64,000 bases of DNA from Vibrio sp. 14G-20. Its GTDB lineage: Bacteria; Pseudomonadota; Gammaproteobacteria; Enterobacterales; Vibrionaceae. Every line of letters begins with the position of its first letter. The first letter of the stretch is position 1. The notes beneath the pieces are model-generated. The model searched no databases, was not told where the DNA came from, and worked only from the letters and a program-made list of their open reading frames with translations. The position numbers were made by a program, and so were the translations under genes. This document shows positions 16,849 to 25,818 of the stretch, piece by piece. The stretch spans positions 219,450 through 283,449 of the forward strand of contig NZ_JAPHPW010000003.1 of NCBI RefSeq assembly GCF_026241515.1. The letters run 5' to 3'.

Positions 16849-19098
16849 ATGCTCAGTCAACTAAGGGAAATAGTTGAACACGTATCAAGAGTTGAAGATG
16901 TGTCGACGGCTCTTGATATTTTGGTTAAAGAGACATGCAGTGCGATGCAGACGGAATGTTGCACCGTGTATTTGGCAAATAATGATATGCAGCGCCTTGA
17001 GTTGATGGCAACTCAAGGCCTGATCTTCAAAGGCAATAGCATTCACATTGGTTTTGACGAAGGTCTGGTTGGCCTTGTTAAAAGAAGTGCTGAACCTATC
17101 AACCTTGCACAAGCGTCTGCTCACCCTGCTTATAAGTTTTTTCCAGAGCTTGGAGAAAACGTCTATCACTCTTTTCTCGGTACTCCGATTATCCACCGCA
17201 AGCAAGTGCTCGGTGTATTGGTCATTCAACAGAAGACCCCGCGTTTATTCAGTGAGATGGAAGAATCTTTCCTTGTCACGCTCTCAGCGCAACTTGCGGT
17301 TATTGTGGCGCACGCCCAAACTCAAGGCCATTGGCTGTTAGAGCAACAGAAGCTACCTGCGACTAAAGGTATTGCAGCTTCATCGGGCGTGGCGATTGGT
17401 GACTTATGGTGGGACAACACTCAGCCTGAACTTACCGATGTTTATCCTGCTTCGACGCTCAATGTAGAGAGAGAGCATGAGTTGTTGGCGGTAGCGGTTG
17501 AAAACGCCCTCAATGACTTTAAGCGTATGCGAAAGCGCTTAGATAGCGAAATCAATAAAGACGCGTTGGCGATCTTTGACCTGTTTACTCACTTACTCAA
17601 CGATCCTATGTTGCGTAAGGATCTAAAGAGCCAAATCCAGAAAGGCGATAAAGCCGATTGGGCACTAAGACAGGTTGTAGAGAGCTATTCGAACCGCTTT
17701 GCTCGTATGTCGGACGTATACCTTCGTGAGAGAGCACAAGACATCCGAGAGCTCGGACAAAGGCTGCTGTATTTCCTCCACAACTCTGAACATGAACTCC
17801 GCACGTTAGATAAGCCGATTATTCTAGTGGTTCGTGAGTTAACCGCTTCGGTATTAGCGTCTATTCCCAAAGAAAAGCTCTTGGCGGTTATTTCTTTGGA
17901 AGGGGCAGCAAACTCGCACGCAGCGATTTTATCTCGAGCGCTTGGCATACCTTCCGTCATGGGGGTAAATCTTAACTTAGCTCAAGCTAATGGTAAGCGA
18001 GCGATTGTTGATGGGTATAGCGGTGAGATCTTTATTGAGCCGACTAAAAGCCTGCTCAAAGAGTATCGAGGGCTAATTCTAGAAGAGAGTGAGCTCTCCT
18101 CTATGGTCAATCGCGAGCTGTACCTTCCGGCAAAAACCCAAGACGACAAGCAAGTCGAGATTCTGCTTAATGCGGGTTTAAGTGCAGACACTAACATCGC
18201 TATCAACCAAGGCGTTGATGGAGTAGGGCTGTATCGAACAGAAATCTCTTTCTTGTTACAACAAAGGTTCCCGTCAGAAGACGAACAGTTCAAGCAGTAT
18301 CGTTCTGTGTTGGCAAGTTACCCTGAGAAACAAGTGGTGATGCGTACGCTGGATATTGGTGGAGATAAGGCGTTACCTTACTTCCCAATAGAAGAAGACA
18401 ATCCATTCCTTGGTTGGCGTGGCATTCGTTTTACCCTTGATCATCCTGACATCTTTATTATTCAGTTACGCGCTATGCTGCGTGCGAGCTGTGATAGTCA
18501 GAATTTAAGTATCCTATTACCGATGATTTCGGGTGCTCAAGAGCTGGATGATGCGGTTCAGCTTATAGAGCAAGCCTACGACGAAGTGCATGAACTCGAC
18601 AACCGAGTGCGTATGCCACGCATTGGTATCATGATTGAAGTGCCATCAATGCTGTATTTGCTGCCGTTAATCGCAGACAAGGTCGATTTTGTTTCTGTGG
18701 GTACCAATGACTTAACCCAATATTTATTGGCGGTTGACCGGAACAATTCCCGCGTATCTGATGTCTATGAATCCATGCACCCTGCGGTGATCATGGCATT
18801 AAAACAAATTCATGATACATGTAAGCAATATCAATTACCTGTGTGTATTTGTGGAGAGCTAGCCGGTGATCCTATGGGCGCATTACTGTTGATTGGGCTA
18901 GGGTACGAAACGTTAAGTATGAATACCTCGAATGTGGCTAGAACCAAATATTTGATTCGTCAATCTAAGCTTAGTGAACTGCAAGATTTGGCAAATGAGG
19001 CGCTATCAAAACCATATGGAAGTGACATCTATAGTATGATGCTCAACTATTTCGAAGAGCGTGAATTTACAGGCTTCATTCGAGCGGGTAAAAAATAG
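16849..19098 (+). CDS. ptsP: Phosphoenolpyruvate-protein phosphotransferase PtsP (EI-Ntr)
   Basis: First component of the nitrogen PTS, passing phosphate from phosphoenolpyruvate to NPr. A GAF sensor domain covers about residues 1-165. The PTS enzyme I domains follow, with the phosphorylated His357 in AANSHAAILSRALG and the PEP-binding TIM barrel containing RTLDIGGDK and SVGTNDLTQY. The 749 residues are close to E. coli PtsP (748). AGAGG precedes the ATG, and the gene is tightly coupled to rppH. Confidence 0.95.
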   Translation: MLSQLREIVEHVSRVEDVSTALDILVKETCSAMQTECCTVYLANNDMQRLELMATQGLIFKGNSIHIGFDEGLVGLVKRSAEPINLAQASAHPAYKFFPELGENVYHSFLGTPIIHRKQVLGVLVIQQKTPRLFSEMEESFLVTLSAQLAVIVAHAQTQGHWLLEQQKLPATKGIAASSGVAIGDLWWDNTQPELTDVYPASTLNVEREHELLAVAVENALNDFKRMRKRLDSEINKDALAIFDLFTHLLNDPMLRKDLKSQIQKGDKADWALRQVVESYSNRFARMSDVYLRERAQDIRELGQRLLYFLHNSEHELRTLDKPIILVVRELTASVLASIPKEKLLAVISLEGAANSHAAILSRALGIPSVMGVNLNLAQANGKRAIVDGYSGEIFIEPTKSLLKEYRGLILEESELSSMVNRELYLPAKTQDDKQVEILLNAGLSADTNIAINQGVDGVGLYRTEISFLLQQRFPSEDEQFKQYRSVLASYPEKQVVMRTLDIGGDKALPYFPIEEDNPFLGWRGIRFTLDHPDIFIIQLRAMLRASCDSQNLSILLPMISGAQELDDAVQLIEQAYDEVHELDNRVRMPRIGIMIEVPSMLYLLPLIADKVDFVSVGTNDLTQYLLAVDRNNSRVSDVYESMHPAVIMALKQIHDTCKQYQLPVCICGELAGDPMGALLLIGLGYETLSMNTSNVARTKYLIRQSKLSELQDLANEALSKPYGSDIYSMMLNYFEEREFTGFIRAGKK

Positions 19099-19106
19099 GA
19101 TTTAAC

Positions 19107-19898
19107 GTGTCATACGAACTCATTGGCTTGTTGGCAGGCCTTGGTGCTGTTGTTGGTGTTTTAGCGGGTTTGCTGGGCATTGGTGGTGGTTTGCTGGTGG
19201 TTCCAGCCTTACTTTTTTTGCTCCCTAAAGCGGGTATTCCTCAAGAATTTGCGATGCAGATGGCATTGGCGACTTCGTTATCAACCATTATAGTTACGTC
19301 AGGATCGTCTGCGATTAATCACTTAAAATTGGGTAACGTAGAGATATTTGTCGTTAAATGGTTGATGCCAGGTGTAGTGATCGGTGGCTTCCTCGGTTCT
19401 TTCGTGGCCGATGTGATCCCAGCTCAATATCTACCAAAAGTCTTCGGTGTGATTGTCTTGGTATTGGCGTTGCAAATGCTGTTGTCGATTCGTTCTAAGA
19501 GCCAAAAATCGATGCCGGGTTCAGCTAAAACCGTGTTGTGTGGTGGCGGTATTGGTTTGGTATCAAGCTTAGCGGGTATTGGTGGTGGGTCATTATCGGT
19601 GCCTTTCCTTAACCATCACGGTGTGGAAATGCGCAAAGCGGTTGGCTCATCATCGGTGTGTGGTTGTGTTATTGCGATCTCGGGAATGCTCGGTTTCATC
19701 TGGCATGGTTCTTCTGTCGATGATCTGCCTGCATTTAGCTTGGGCTATGTTTATCTTCCTGCTTTGATTGCAATATCTTGTACTTCAGTCCTAACTACTC
19801 GAGTGGGGGCGAAACTGGCCACTCAACTGCCTACCTCTGTGCTGAAGAAATTTTTTGCGGTATTTTTAATGTTTATAGCAGCGACAATGCTGCTGTAG
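19107..19898 (+). CDS. TauE/SafE family sulfite exporter-like membrane protein
   Basis: A 263-residue inner-membrane protein with about eight hydrophobic segments. Two related halves carry the glycine-rich motifs GLLGIGGGLLVVPAL (near residue 21) and SLAGIGGGSLSVPFL (near residue 155), diagnostic for TauE/SafE (YfcA-like) transporters. The substrate is unknown; family members move sulfoacetate, sulfite or other organic anions. It starts with GTG at 19107 after AGGATT, eight bases after the ptsP stop, and lies upstream of lgt, so it is probably in the same operon. Confidence 0.85.
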   Translation: MSYELIGLLAGLGAVVGVLAGLLGIGGGLLVVPALLFLLPKAGIPQEFAMQMALATSLSTIIVTSGSSAINHLKLGNVEIFVVKWLMPGVVIGGFLGSFVADVIPAQYLPKVFGVIVLVLALQMLLSIRSKSQKSMPGSAKTVLCGGGIGLVSSLAGIGGGSLSVPFLNHHGVEMRKAVGSSSVCGCVIAISGMLGFIWHGSSVDDLPAFSLGYVYLPALIAISCTSVLTTRVGAKLATQLPTSVLKKFFAVFLMFIAATMLL

Positions 19899-19955
19899 TG
19901 TCTTGTCTGTCAGCTGCTGAGCTGACCGTTATTCAATTTAGATAGAGAGCCAAGT

Positions 19956-20777
19956 ATGTCTCAGGGTTTTATCGAATTCCCAAATATCGATCCTGTTCTT
20001 ATTGAACTAGGACCAATTTCAGTTCGCTGGTACGGCTTAATGTATCTTGTTGGCTTTATGTTTGCTCTTTGGCTAGCAAATCGCCGAGCAGATCAACCCG
20101 ATAGTGGTTGGACCCGAGAGCAAGTATCAGACTTGCTGTTTGCAGGCTTTCTAGGTGTGGTGCTGGGTGGTCGTATTGGCTACGTACTGTTCTATAACTT
20201 TGACCTTTTCCTAGCCGACCCTCTTTACCTCTTTAAGGTATGGACGGGTGGTATGTCTTTCCACGGTGGTTTGCTTGGTGTTATTACTGCCATGTTTTGG
20301 TATGCGAAAAAGAACGGTCGAACCTTCTTTGGTGTCGCAGACATGATCGCACCATTGGTTCCATTTGGTTTGGGCATGGGTCGTTTAGGTAACTTCATGA
20401 ACAGCGAGCTTTGGGGCCGTGTGACTGACGTGCCATGGGCTATCGTGTTCCCTAATGGTGGTCCACTTCCTCGTCACCCATCTCAACTTTATGAAATGGC
20501 GCTTGAGGGGATTGTACTGTTCTTCATCTTGAACTGGTTTATTAAAAAGCCGCGTCCTCTTGGTTCTGTGTCAGGGTTATTCCTAGCAGGATATGGTACA
20601 TTCCGCTTCTTAGTAGAATACGTACGTGAACCAGATGCTCACCTTGGTTTGTTCGGTGGATTTATCTCGATGGGACAAATCCTGTCACTGCCAATGGTTA
20701 TCATCGGTGTGCTGATGATGGTTTGGGCATACAAACGCGGTCACTACAAAGACGAATTACCACAACAAACGAAGTAA
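19956..20777 (+). CDS. lgt: Prolipoprotein diacylglyceryl transferase Lgt
   Basis: Lgt attaches diacylglycerol from phosphatidylglycerol to the lipobox cysteine in the inner membrane, the first step of lipoprotein maturation. The family signature [14 protein letters not shown] is present near residue 145, as are YGLMYLVGF near the start and HPSQLYE further on. Seven membrane segments can be seen. AGAGAG precedes the ATG. thyA follows at nine bases, the lgt-thyA pair of enterobacteria. lspA, the next enzyme of the pathway, is also in this window. Confidence 0.95.
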   Translation: MSQGFIEFPNIDPVLIELGPISVRWYGLMYLVGFMFALWLANRRADQPDSGWTREQVSDLLFAGFLGVVLGGRIGYVLFYNFDLFLADPLYLFKVWTGGMSFHGGLLGVITAMFWYAKKNGRTFFGVADMIAPLVPFGLGMGRLGNFMNSELWGRVTDVPWAIVFPNGGPLPRHPSQLYEMALEGIVLFFILNWFIKKPRPLGSVSGLFLAGYGTFRFLVEYVREPDAHLGLFGGFISMGQILSLPMVIIGVLMMVWAYKRGHYKDELPQQTK

Positions 20778-20786
20778 GGAATTGGT

Positions 20787-21638
20787 GTGAAACAGTATTT
20801 AGATCTCTGTCAGCGTATCGTTGATGACGGTACTTGGATTGAAAATGAACGTACGGGCAAGCGCTGCCTAACTGTGATCAATGCTGACCTGGAATATGAT
20901 GTTGGTAATAACCAGTTCCCTCTAGTAACAACACGCAAGAGCTTCTGGAAAGCGGCGGTTGCTGAACTGCTTGGCTATATCCGTGGTTACGATAATGCTG
21001 AAGACTTCCGCAAACTAGGCACTAAAACTTGGGATGCAAACTCTAACCTGAACGAAGCATGGCTGAATAACCCTTACCGCAAGGGTGAAGACGACATGGG
21101 ACGTGTTTACGGCGTTCAAGGACGTGCATGGGCGAAACCTGATGGCGGTCATATCGACCAACTGAAGAAGATTGTTGATGATCTAACGAACGGTATTGAT
21201 GACCGTGGCGAGATCTTAAACTTCTATAACCCAGGTGAGTTCCACATGGGTTGTTTACGTCCGTGTATGTACAGCCACCACTTCTCTCTACTTGGTGACA
21301 CTTTGTACCTAAACAGTACTCAGCGCTCTTGTGATGTTCCATTAGGTCTGAACTTCAACATGGTTCAAGTGTATGTGTTCCTAGCAATCATGGCGCAAAT
21401 CACTGGTAAGAAAGCGGGTGTGGCTTACCACAAGCTGGTTAATGCTCATATCTACGAAGATCAACTCGCACCTATGCGAGATATCCAGTTGAAGCGTGAG
21501 CCTTTAGCAGGGCCAACATTCCATATCAATCCTGAGATTAAGTCTTTAGAAGATTTGGAAACGTGGGTGACGATGGATGACTTCTGGGTTGAAGGCTACG
21601 AATGCCACGAAGCGATTAAGTACCCATTCTCGGTGTAA
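20787..21638 (+). CDS. thyA: Thymidylate synthase ThyA
   Basis: Converts dUMP to dTMP with methylenetetrahydrofolate. The catalytic cysteine is in [12 protein letters not shown] and the dUMP-binding block reads [13 protein letters not shown]. Most bacterial ThyA proteins read PPCH around the cysteine, so this 283-residue Vibrio form is divergent (E. coli has 264). GTG 20787 is preceded by AAGGA. It shares an operon with lgt and ends at a strong terminator. Confidence 0.93.
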   Translation: MKQYLDLCQRIVDDGTWIENERTGKRCLTVINADLEYDVGNNQFPLVTTRKSFWKAAVAELLGYIRGYDNAEDFRKLGTKTWDANSNLNEAWLNNPYRKGEDDMGRVYGVQGRAWAKPDGGHIDQLKKIVDDLTNGIDDRGEILNFYNPGEFHMGCLRPCMYSHHFSLLGDTLYLNSTQRSCDVPLGLNFNMVQVYVFLAIMAQITGKKAGVAYHKLVNAHIYEDQLAPMRDIQLKREPLAGPTFHINPEIKSLEDLETWVTMDDFWVEGYECHEAIKYPFSV

Positions 21639-21660
21639 TCTAATTTGCTTTGTTTGATTG

Positions 21661-21687
21661 AAAGGCTGCCTCTGTGCAGCCTTTTTT
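21661..21687 (+). terminator. thyA terminator
   Basis: AAAGGCTGC-CTCTGT-GCAGCCTTTTTT is a perfect nine-base stem with a T run. Confidence 0.92.
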
Positions 21688-21699
21688 GTATCTAAATTG

Positions 21700-22160
21700 C
21701 AGTGATTAGTAATCGAGATTCGAGATGCGAAGAGCAAAAATTATATGCTGTGTGGTGCTTTATGTTGCTCGTTTACTCTCAACCCGCATCTGCATTTATC
21801 TTCGCTACTCGCTTACACGCACCTCGAATCTGCCCTTTAGGTCGTCATTCCCTAGACTGACGGAGGAAGGAGTAGGAATCTCATTCGTGGTGTGTTTGTG
21901 AGATTCCCGATCACGATCATACCTCGCTGTAGGAAATGACAGAGGTATATAGATTCGAGGAAACAAGGTTCGAGGTGCAAATAGGTTGTTTAGATACGAG
22001 TATATGAGATGCGGTTTACGAAGAGCGTGTTTAGATTTGAGTATATGAGGTAATTAGATATCAAATACAAATAATCAGATAACGGGATTTTCGTTACTCG
22101 TTTACCCGTATCTCGCATCTTCTTTTTGATACTCGCATCCCGTATCTGCAGTACAGAAAA
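21700..22160. repeat. Gap filled with degenerate inverted motifs
   Basis: Around the central palindrome, related words recur on both strands: TACTCG followed by CGCATCT or CGTATCT, and their complements AGATGCG and CGAGTA. Examples are at 21768-21790, 21803-21835, 21950-21985, 21995-22030 and 22094-22150. No ORF over 60 codons or RNA gene was recognised. The block looks like an extended structured repeat rather than coding DNA. Confidence 0.5.
21842..21942. repeat. About 100-bp imperfect palindrome downstream of thyA
   Basis: The outer arms GTCATTCCCTA (21843-21853) and GTAGGAAATGAC (21929-21940) pair with few mismatches. The inner arms GGAATCTCA (21875-21883) and TGAGATTCC (21899-21907) pair perfectly around a 15-base loop. 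The shape suggests a dispersed non-coding repeat or a non-autonomous element. Confidence 0.65.
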
Positions 22161-22162
22161 GA

Positions 22163-22194
22163 AAAAGCCCGCAACCTAGGAGGCTGCGGGCTTT
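22163..22194 (-). terminator. nptA terminator
   Basis: AAAGCCCGCA / TGCGGGCTTT stem; read on the minus strand it is followed by a T-rich run. Confidence 0.88.
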
Positions 22195-22218
22195 GCTATA
22201 AGCGATGTTTGTTTTCTG

Positions 22219-23364
22219 TTAAGCAGTAAGAGCTAACACGCTACCAGGCAGTACAAGGAATACCGCAACAAGGTAACCAGCTACTACAGCTTTGTTCTTC
22301 ACAGCCATGTCAGAAATGATGTCAGAAGCTTTAACTGGTAGTTCACGTAGGAACGGGATACCGAAGATGAATACCGTTGCCATGATGTTGAACACCAAGT
22401 GTACTAGAGCAATCTGTAGTGCGAATACTGCGAACTCACCAGATACTGCGGTTGCTGCAAGTAGAGCGGTAATACATGTACCGATGTTTGCGCCCAGAGT
22501 GAATGGGTAAACGTCACGTACTTTAAGAACACCTGAACCTACTAGCGGAACCATTAAGCTTGTTGTCGTTGAAGAAGACTGAACAAGGATAGTAACGATA
22601 GAGCCAGAAGCGATACCGTGGATTGGACCACGACCGATTGCGTTCTTTAGAATCTCACGAGCACGGCCAACCATTAGGCTCTTCATTAGCTTACCCATTA
22701 CTGTGATAGCTACAAAGATAGTCGCGATACCAAGAACGATAAGCATGATGCCGCCAACAGTGTCGCCAAATGTTGATAGTGGCTCTTTAATCGCACTGAC
22801 TACAGGTTTAGTGATTGGCTTGATGAAGTTAAGACCACCCATGCTCATATCACCTGTTGCTAGCATTGGAGATACTAACCAGTGAGAAATCTTCTCTAGA
22901 ATACCAAACGCCATCTCTAGTGGTAGGAAGATAGCAACGGCTAATAGGTTAAAGAAGTCGTGAATGGTCGCACTTGCGAATGCACGCTTGAACTCTTCTT
23001 TACAACGAACATGACCAAGACTAACTAGCGTATTGGTTACCGTAGTACCAATGTTTGCACCCATGATCATAGGGATTGCTAGCTCAACAGGTAAACCACC
23101 TGCCACAAGGCCAACGATAATTGAAGTAACTGTACTTGATGATTGAATAAGCGCTGTTGCTACTAAACCAATCATTAAGCCTGCAACTGGGTGTGAAGCA
23201 AATTCGAAAAGAACCTTTGCTTGCTCGCCTGTTGCCCATTTGAAGCCTGTACCAACCATTGAAACTGAAAGTAATAGTAGGTAAAGCATGAATGCCAAGT
23301 TAGCCCAGCGTAGCCAACGAGTTGTGCTCGAGATAGGCGCTGCTGCAGTAGTAGCTTGGTTCAT
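22219..23364 (-). CDS. nptA: Na+/phosphate cotransporter NptA
   Basis: An inner-membrane, sodium-driven phosphate importer of the Na/Pi cotransporter family. Its two repeat motifs ALIQSSSTVTSI and VTILVQSSSTTTSLM, each with QSSS, are the substrate-binding signatures. The frame opens at 23439, but ATG 23364 (MNQATTAAAP) follows GGAGAAAAC and gives 381 residues, near the V. cholerae NptA length. It is divergent from nhaR. Confidence 0.92.
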   Translation of the reverse strand: MNQATTAAAPISSTTRWLRWANLAFMLYLLLLSVSMVGTGFKWATGEQAKVLFEFASHPVAGLMIGLVATALIQSSSTVTSIIVGLVAGGLPVELAIPMIMGANIGTTVTNTLVSLGHVRCKEEFKRAFASATIHDFFNLLAVAIFLPLEMAFGILEKISHWLVSPMLATGDMSMGGLNFIKPITKPVVSAIKEPLSTFGDTVGGIMLIVLGIATIFVAITVMGKLMKSLMVGRAREILKNAIGRGPIHGIASGSIVTILVQSSSTTTSLMVPLVGSGVLKVRDVYPFTLGANIGTCITALLAATAVSGEFAVFALQIALVHLVFNIMATVFIFGIPFLRELPVKASDIISDMAVKNKAVVAGYLVAVFLVLPGSVLALTA

Positions 23365-23753
23365 AATGTTTTCTCCATTGGACCGTTTAAGTCTGTGTTT
23401 GGTCTGTTTGTTTAATCTGAGCGTGATGTTAGAGAACAAATATTTCAGTAATATTACATTTTGGTTGAGGTGAGACTTTTTTGTGATGATTTGCTCTTTA
23501 AATATTAACCCTTGAAACGAGGTGTTATTAACTGTCTGTTTTTATTGATTTTAAACTTGGTTTGGGAACGGTGATATAGATCTTAAAAGTTAGAAAAAAA
23601 TTGAAAATAATCGCTGAAATATTACATTATGAAATCAGACACTTCGAAAAAACAAGTTGTAAGGATGGTCTTTGTTAGGTTTTTCCGAGTTTGTTGAGTG
23701 GAGGTGTCATATTTGATATAAAAGGGTATCTACTCTTTTATTACGGCACATCT
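23365..23753. other. Divergent promoter region of nptA and nhaR
   Basis: These 389 AT-rich bases hold the promoters of both genes. No ORF, RNA gene or convincing operator was recognised. Confidence 0.5.
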
Positions 23754-24644
23754 ATGTCGCACCTCAACTACAACCATCTGTATTACTTCTGGATGGTTTG
23801 CAAGCAAGGCTCTGTTACTAAAGCTGCAGAAGCCCTATTTCTAACACCGCAAACAGTAACTGGTCAGATAAAAGCTTTAGAAGAGCGCATGGATGGCAAG
23901 TTGACCAAGCGTAATGGCCGCAGTGTTGAGCCTACAGAACTTGGGCAGCTGGTATTTAAATATGCCGATCGTATGTTTGGCCTGAGTTACGAGATGTTGG
24001 ATATCGTGAATTACAGCCAGCACTCCAATATTCTGTTTGATGTTGGTGTCGCGGATGCGTTGTCTAAAAGGCTTGTCAGTAAGATACTGATGTCGACGAT
24101 CCCTGAAGATAACAGTATCCACCTTCGCTGTTTTGAATCGACTCACGAAATGTTACTTGAGCAACTATCTCAACATAAGCTCGATATGATCTTGTCTGAC
24201 TGTCCGGTGGACTCTAGTCAAAGCCCTGGCTTGTTTAGTAAGAAGCTGGGTGAGAGTGGCATGAGCTTTTTCAGTTCAGGCAAGGTTGAGGGCGTTAACT
24301 TTCCTGCAGTATTAGAACAAAGAAAGCTTTTGATTCCTGGTAGCCGAACCTCAATGGGGCGTAAAGTACTGCAGTGGTTTGATAGACAAGGACTTAAGAC
24401 AGATATTTTAGGTGAGTTTGATGATGCCGCATTGATGAAGGCTTTTGCTCGTTATCATCATGACGCAATATTCTTAGCACCGACGCTTTATATGTCTGAA
24501 GTTGAAGAAGATACATCACTGCAACTATTAGGTGGTATTGAGGAGTTAAAAGAGGAGTACTACGTCATATTTGCTGAGAGGATGATCCAACATCCAGCAG
24601 TAAAAAACGTATGTGACGCAGATTTTAGCAAATTGTTCGAATGA
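23754..24644 (+). CDS. nhaR: LysR-type activator NhaR
   Basis: A 296-residue LysR regulator. The N-terminal helix-turn-helix begins [26 protein letters not shown], almost the same as NhaR, which activates the Na+/H+ antiporter gene nhaA in response to sodium. The C-terminal effector-binding domain covers about residues 90-290. The frame stays open upstream to 23691, but ATG 23754 gives the family start. nhaA itself is not in the window; the sodium-driven NptA is its divergent neighbour. Confidence 0.92.
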   Translation: MSHLNYNHLYYFWMVCKQGSVTKAAEALFLTPQTVTGQIKALEERMDGKLTKRNGRSVEPTELGQLVFKYADRMFGLSYEMLDIVNYSQHSNILFDVGVADALSKRLVSKILMSTIPEDNSIHLRCFESTHEMLLEQLSQHKLDMILSDCPVDSSQSPGLFSKKLGESGMSFFSSGKVEGVNFPAVLEQRKLLIPGSRTSMGRKVLQWFDRQGLKTDILGEFDDAALMKAFARYHHDAIFLAPTLYMSEVEEDTSLQLLGGIEELKEEYYVIFAERMIQHPAVKNVCDADFSKLFE

Positions 24645-24662
24645 GTTAGTTTGTTAATGAAT

Positions 24663-24677
24663 TGATATCGATTATCA
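24663..24677. promoter_or_regulatory. Candidate Fur box upstream of hlyU
   Basis: TGATATC-G-ATTATCA matches the 7-1-7 Fur consensus TGATAAT-N-ATTATCA at 12 of 14 positions, with one perfect arm. It is 68 bases upstream of the hlyU start, a place where a repressor could act. Confidence 0.45.
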
Positions 24678-24744
24678 TAGCTCCACCGTATGCCGAAAAT
24701 ATTGATAGCCCGTAGTTGGCGTGAAGGTTGTAGGGAGCCAAACT

Positions 24745-25038
24745 ATGAACTTAAAAGAGATGGAGAAGAACTCAGCACAAGCTGTGATTCTACTCAAAGC
24801 TATGGCTAACGAGCGTCGCTTACAAATTTTGTGCCTATTACATGGTACTGAACTGTCGGTTGGGGAGTTGTGTGGCAAGTTGGAACTGAGTCAGTCTGCT
24901 TTATCTCAACATCTTGCTTGGTTGAGAAGAGATGGTTTGGTCGAAACTCGCAAAGAAGCTCAAACTGTGTATTACACATTGAGTAGTGAAGAAGTAAAAG
25001 CGATGATTAACCTACTACATGGTATTTACTGCAAGTAG
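24745..25038 (+). CDS. hlyU: ArsR-family virulence regulator HlyU
   Basis: A 97-residue winged-helix protein of the ArsR/SmtB family. The recognition region LELSQSALSQHLAWLRRDGLV and the start MNLKEMEKNSAQAV match V. cholerae HlyU closely. HlyU activates haemolysin and RTX toxin genes, mainly by displacing H-NS. The cysteine in LQILCLL and the one near the end (YCK) match those proposed for redox sensing, and a third lies in GELCGK. ATG 24745 follows AGGGAG; GTG 24721 is a possible longer start. The nhaR-hlyU-rpsT order matches V. cholerae. Confidence 0.93.
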   Translation: MNLKEMEKNSAQAVILLKAMANERRLQILCLLHGTELSVGELCGKLELSQSALSQHLAWLRRDGLVETRKEAQTVYYTLSSEEVKAMINLLHGIYCK

Positions 25039-25252
25039 CTTATTGCTGGTGGGAGGGGAATTTCTTATCAGCGATAGAATGACACAAGGAAGTGTTAGTA
25101 TTTCACGTTGAACGTTAATGTTTATCTACCTATCTACGTACCAATTTTCTTCTCTACTTGTTTTCCTGATTTATTTATCTGCTTAACTGTTTATCGGTAA
25201 GAGAAATAGGCTGTTAGCACGTAAAATAAAGCGTTACTCAAAATTTAGATAT

Positions 25253-25280
25253 AAAAAAACCGGCCAAGGCCGGTTTTTTT
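25253..25280. terminator. Terminator between hlyU and rpsT
   Basis: AAAAAACCGGCC-AA-GGCCGGTTTTTTT works in both directions; it sits 27 bases past the rpsT stop. Confidence 0.9.
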
Positions 25281-25306
25281 CGTTTTACGTTGTAATCAAA
25301 TTTCTA

Positions 25307-25567
25307 TTAAAGAGCTTTGATTGCAGCAGCGAAACGAGACTTATGACGTGCAGCTTTATTCTTATGAATAAGGCCTTTAGTCGCCATACGGTCTAGAAGT
25401 GGTGTAACTTCTACAAGAGCAGCAGTTGCAGCTTCTTTATCACCAGCTGCGATAGCTGCGATAGTCTTTTTCATGTAAGTGCGCATCATAGAACGACGGC
25501 TAGCATTGTGCTGGCGACGTTTCTCAGCTTGGATAGCGCGCTTCTTAGCAGATTTACTGTTTGCCAA
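25307..25567 (-). CDS. rpsT: 30S ribosomal protein S20, TTG start
   Basis: S20 binds 16S rRNA early in 30S assembly. The 86-residue, lysine- and arginine-rich sequence (M)[17 protein letters not shown] is typical. The start is TTG at 25567, preceded by GGGAG; E. coli rpsT also starts with UUG, where the weak start supports autogenous control. An in-frame TTG at 25582 would add five residues without family support. It is divergent from murJ. Confidence 0.95.
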   Translation of the reverse strand: MANSKSAKKRAIQAEKRRQHNASRRSMMRTYMKKTIAAIAAGDKEAATAALVEVTPLLDRMATKGLIHKNKAARHKSRFAAAIKAL

Positions 25568-25818
25568 GGGTCTAACTCCCAAAAACTTAGTTCGGTGACA
25601 ATTTAAGGGCGAGGACTATCCCTCATTAGCGCTTAATTGTCAAATGATTTGTGCAAAAACCAATCGTAGCCAAACAAACTTTGGTATGGAAAGGTCATCG
25701 CGGTTAAGATGGCGGGGATTCTAACAGCATTTTTAGACCAATGCTAATAAATATGCTTCTTAGGACAGGATAGTATTTATCCTCGCTTGAAAGTAATCAA
25801 CCAGTGTCAGAGGTTTCT

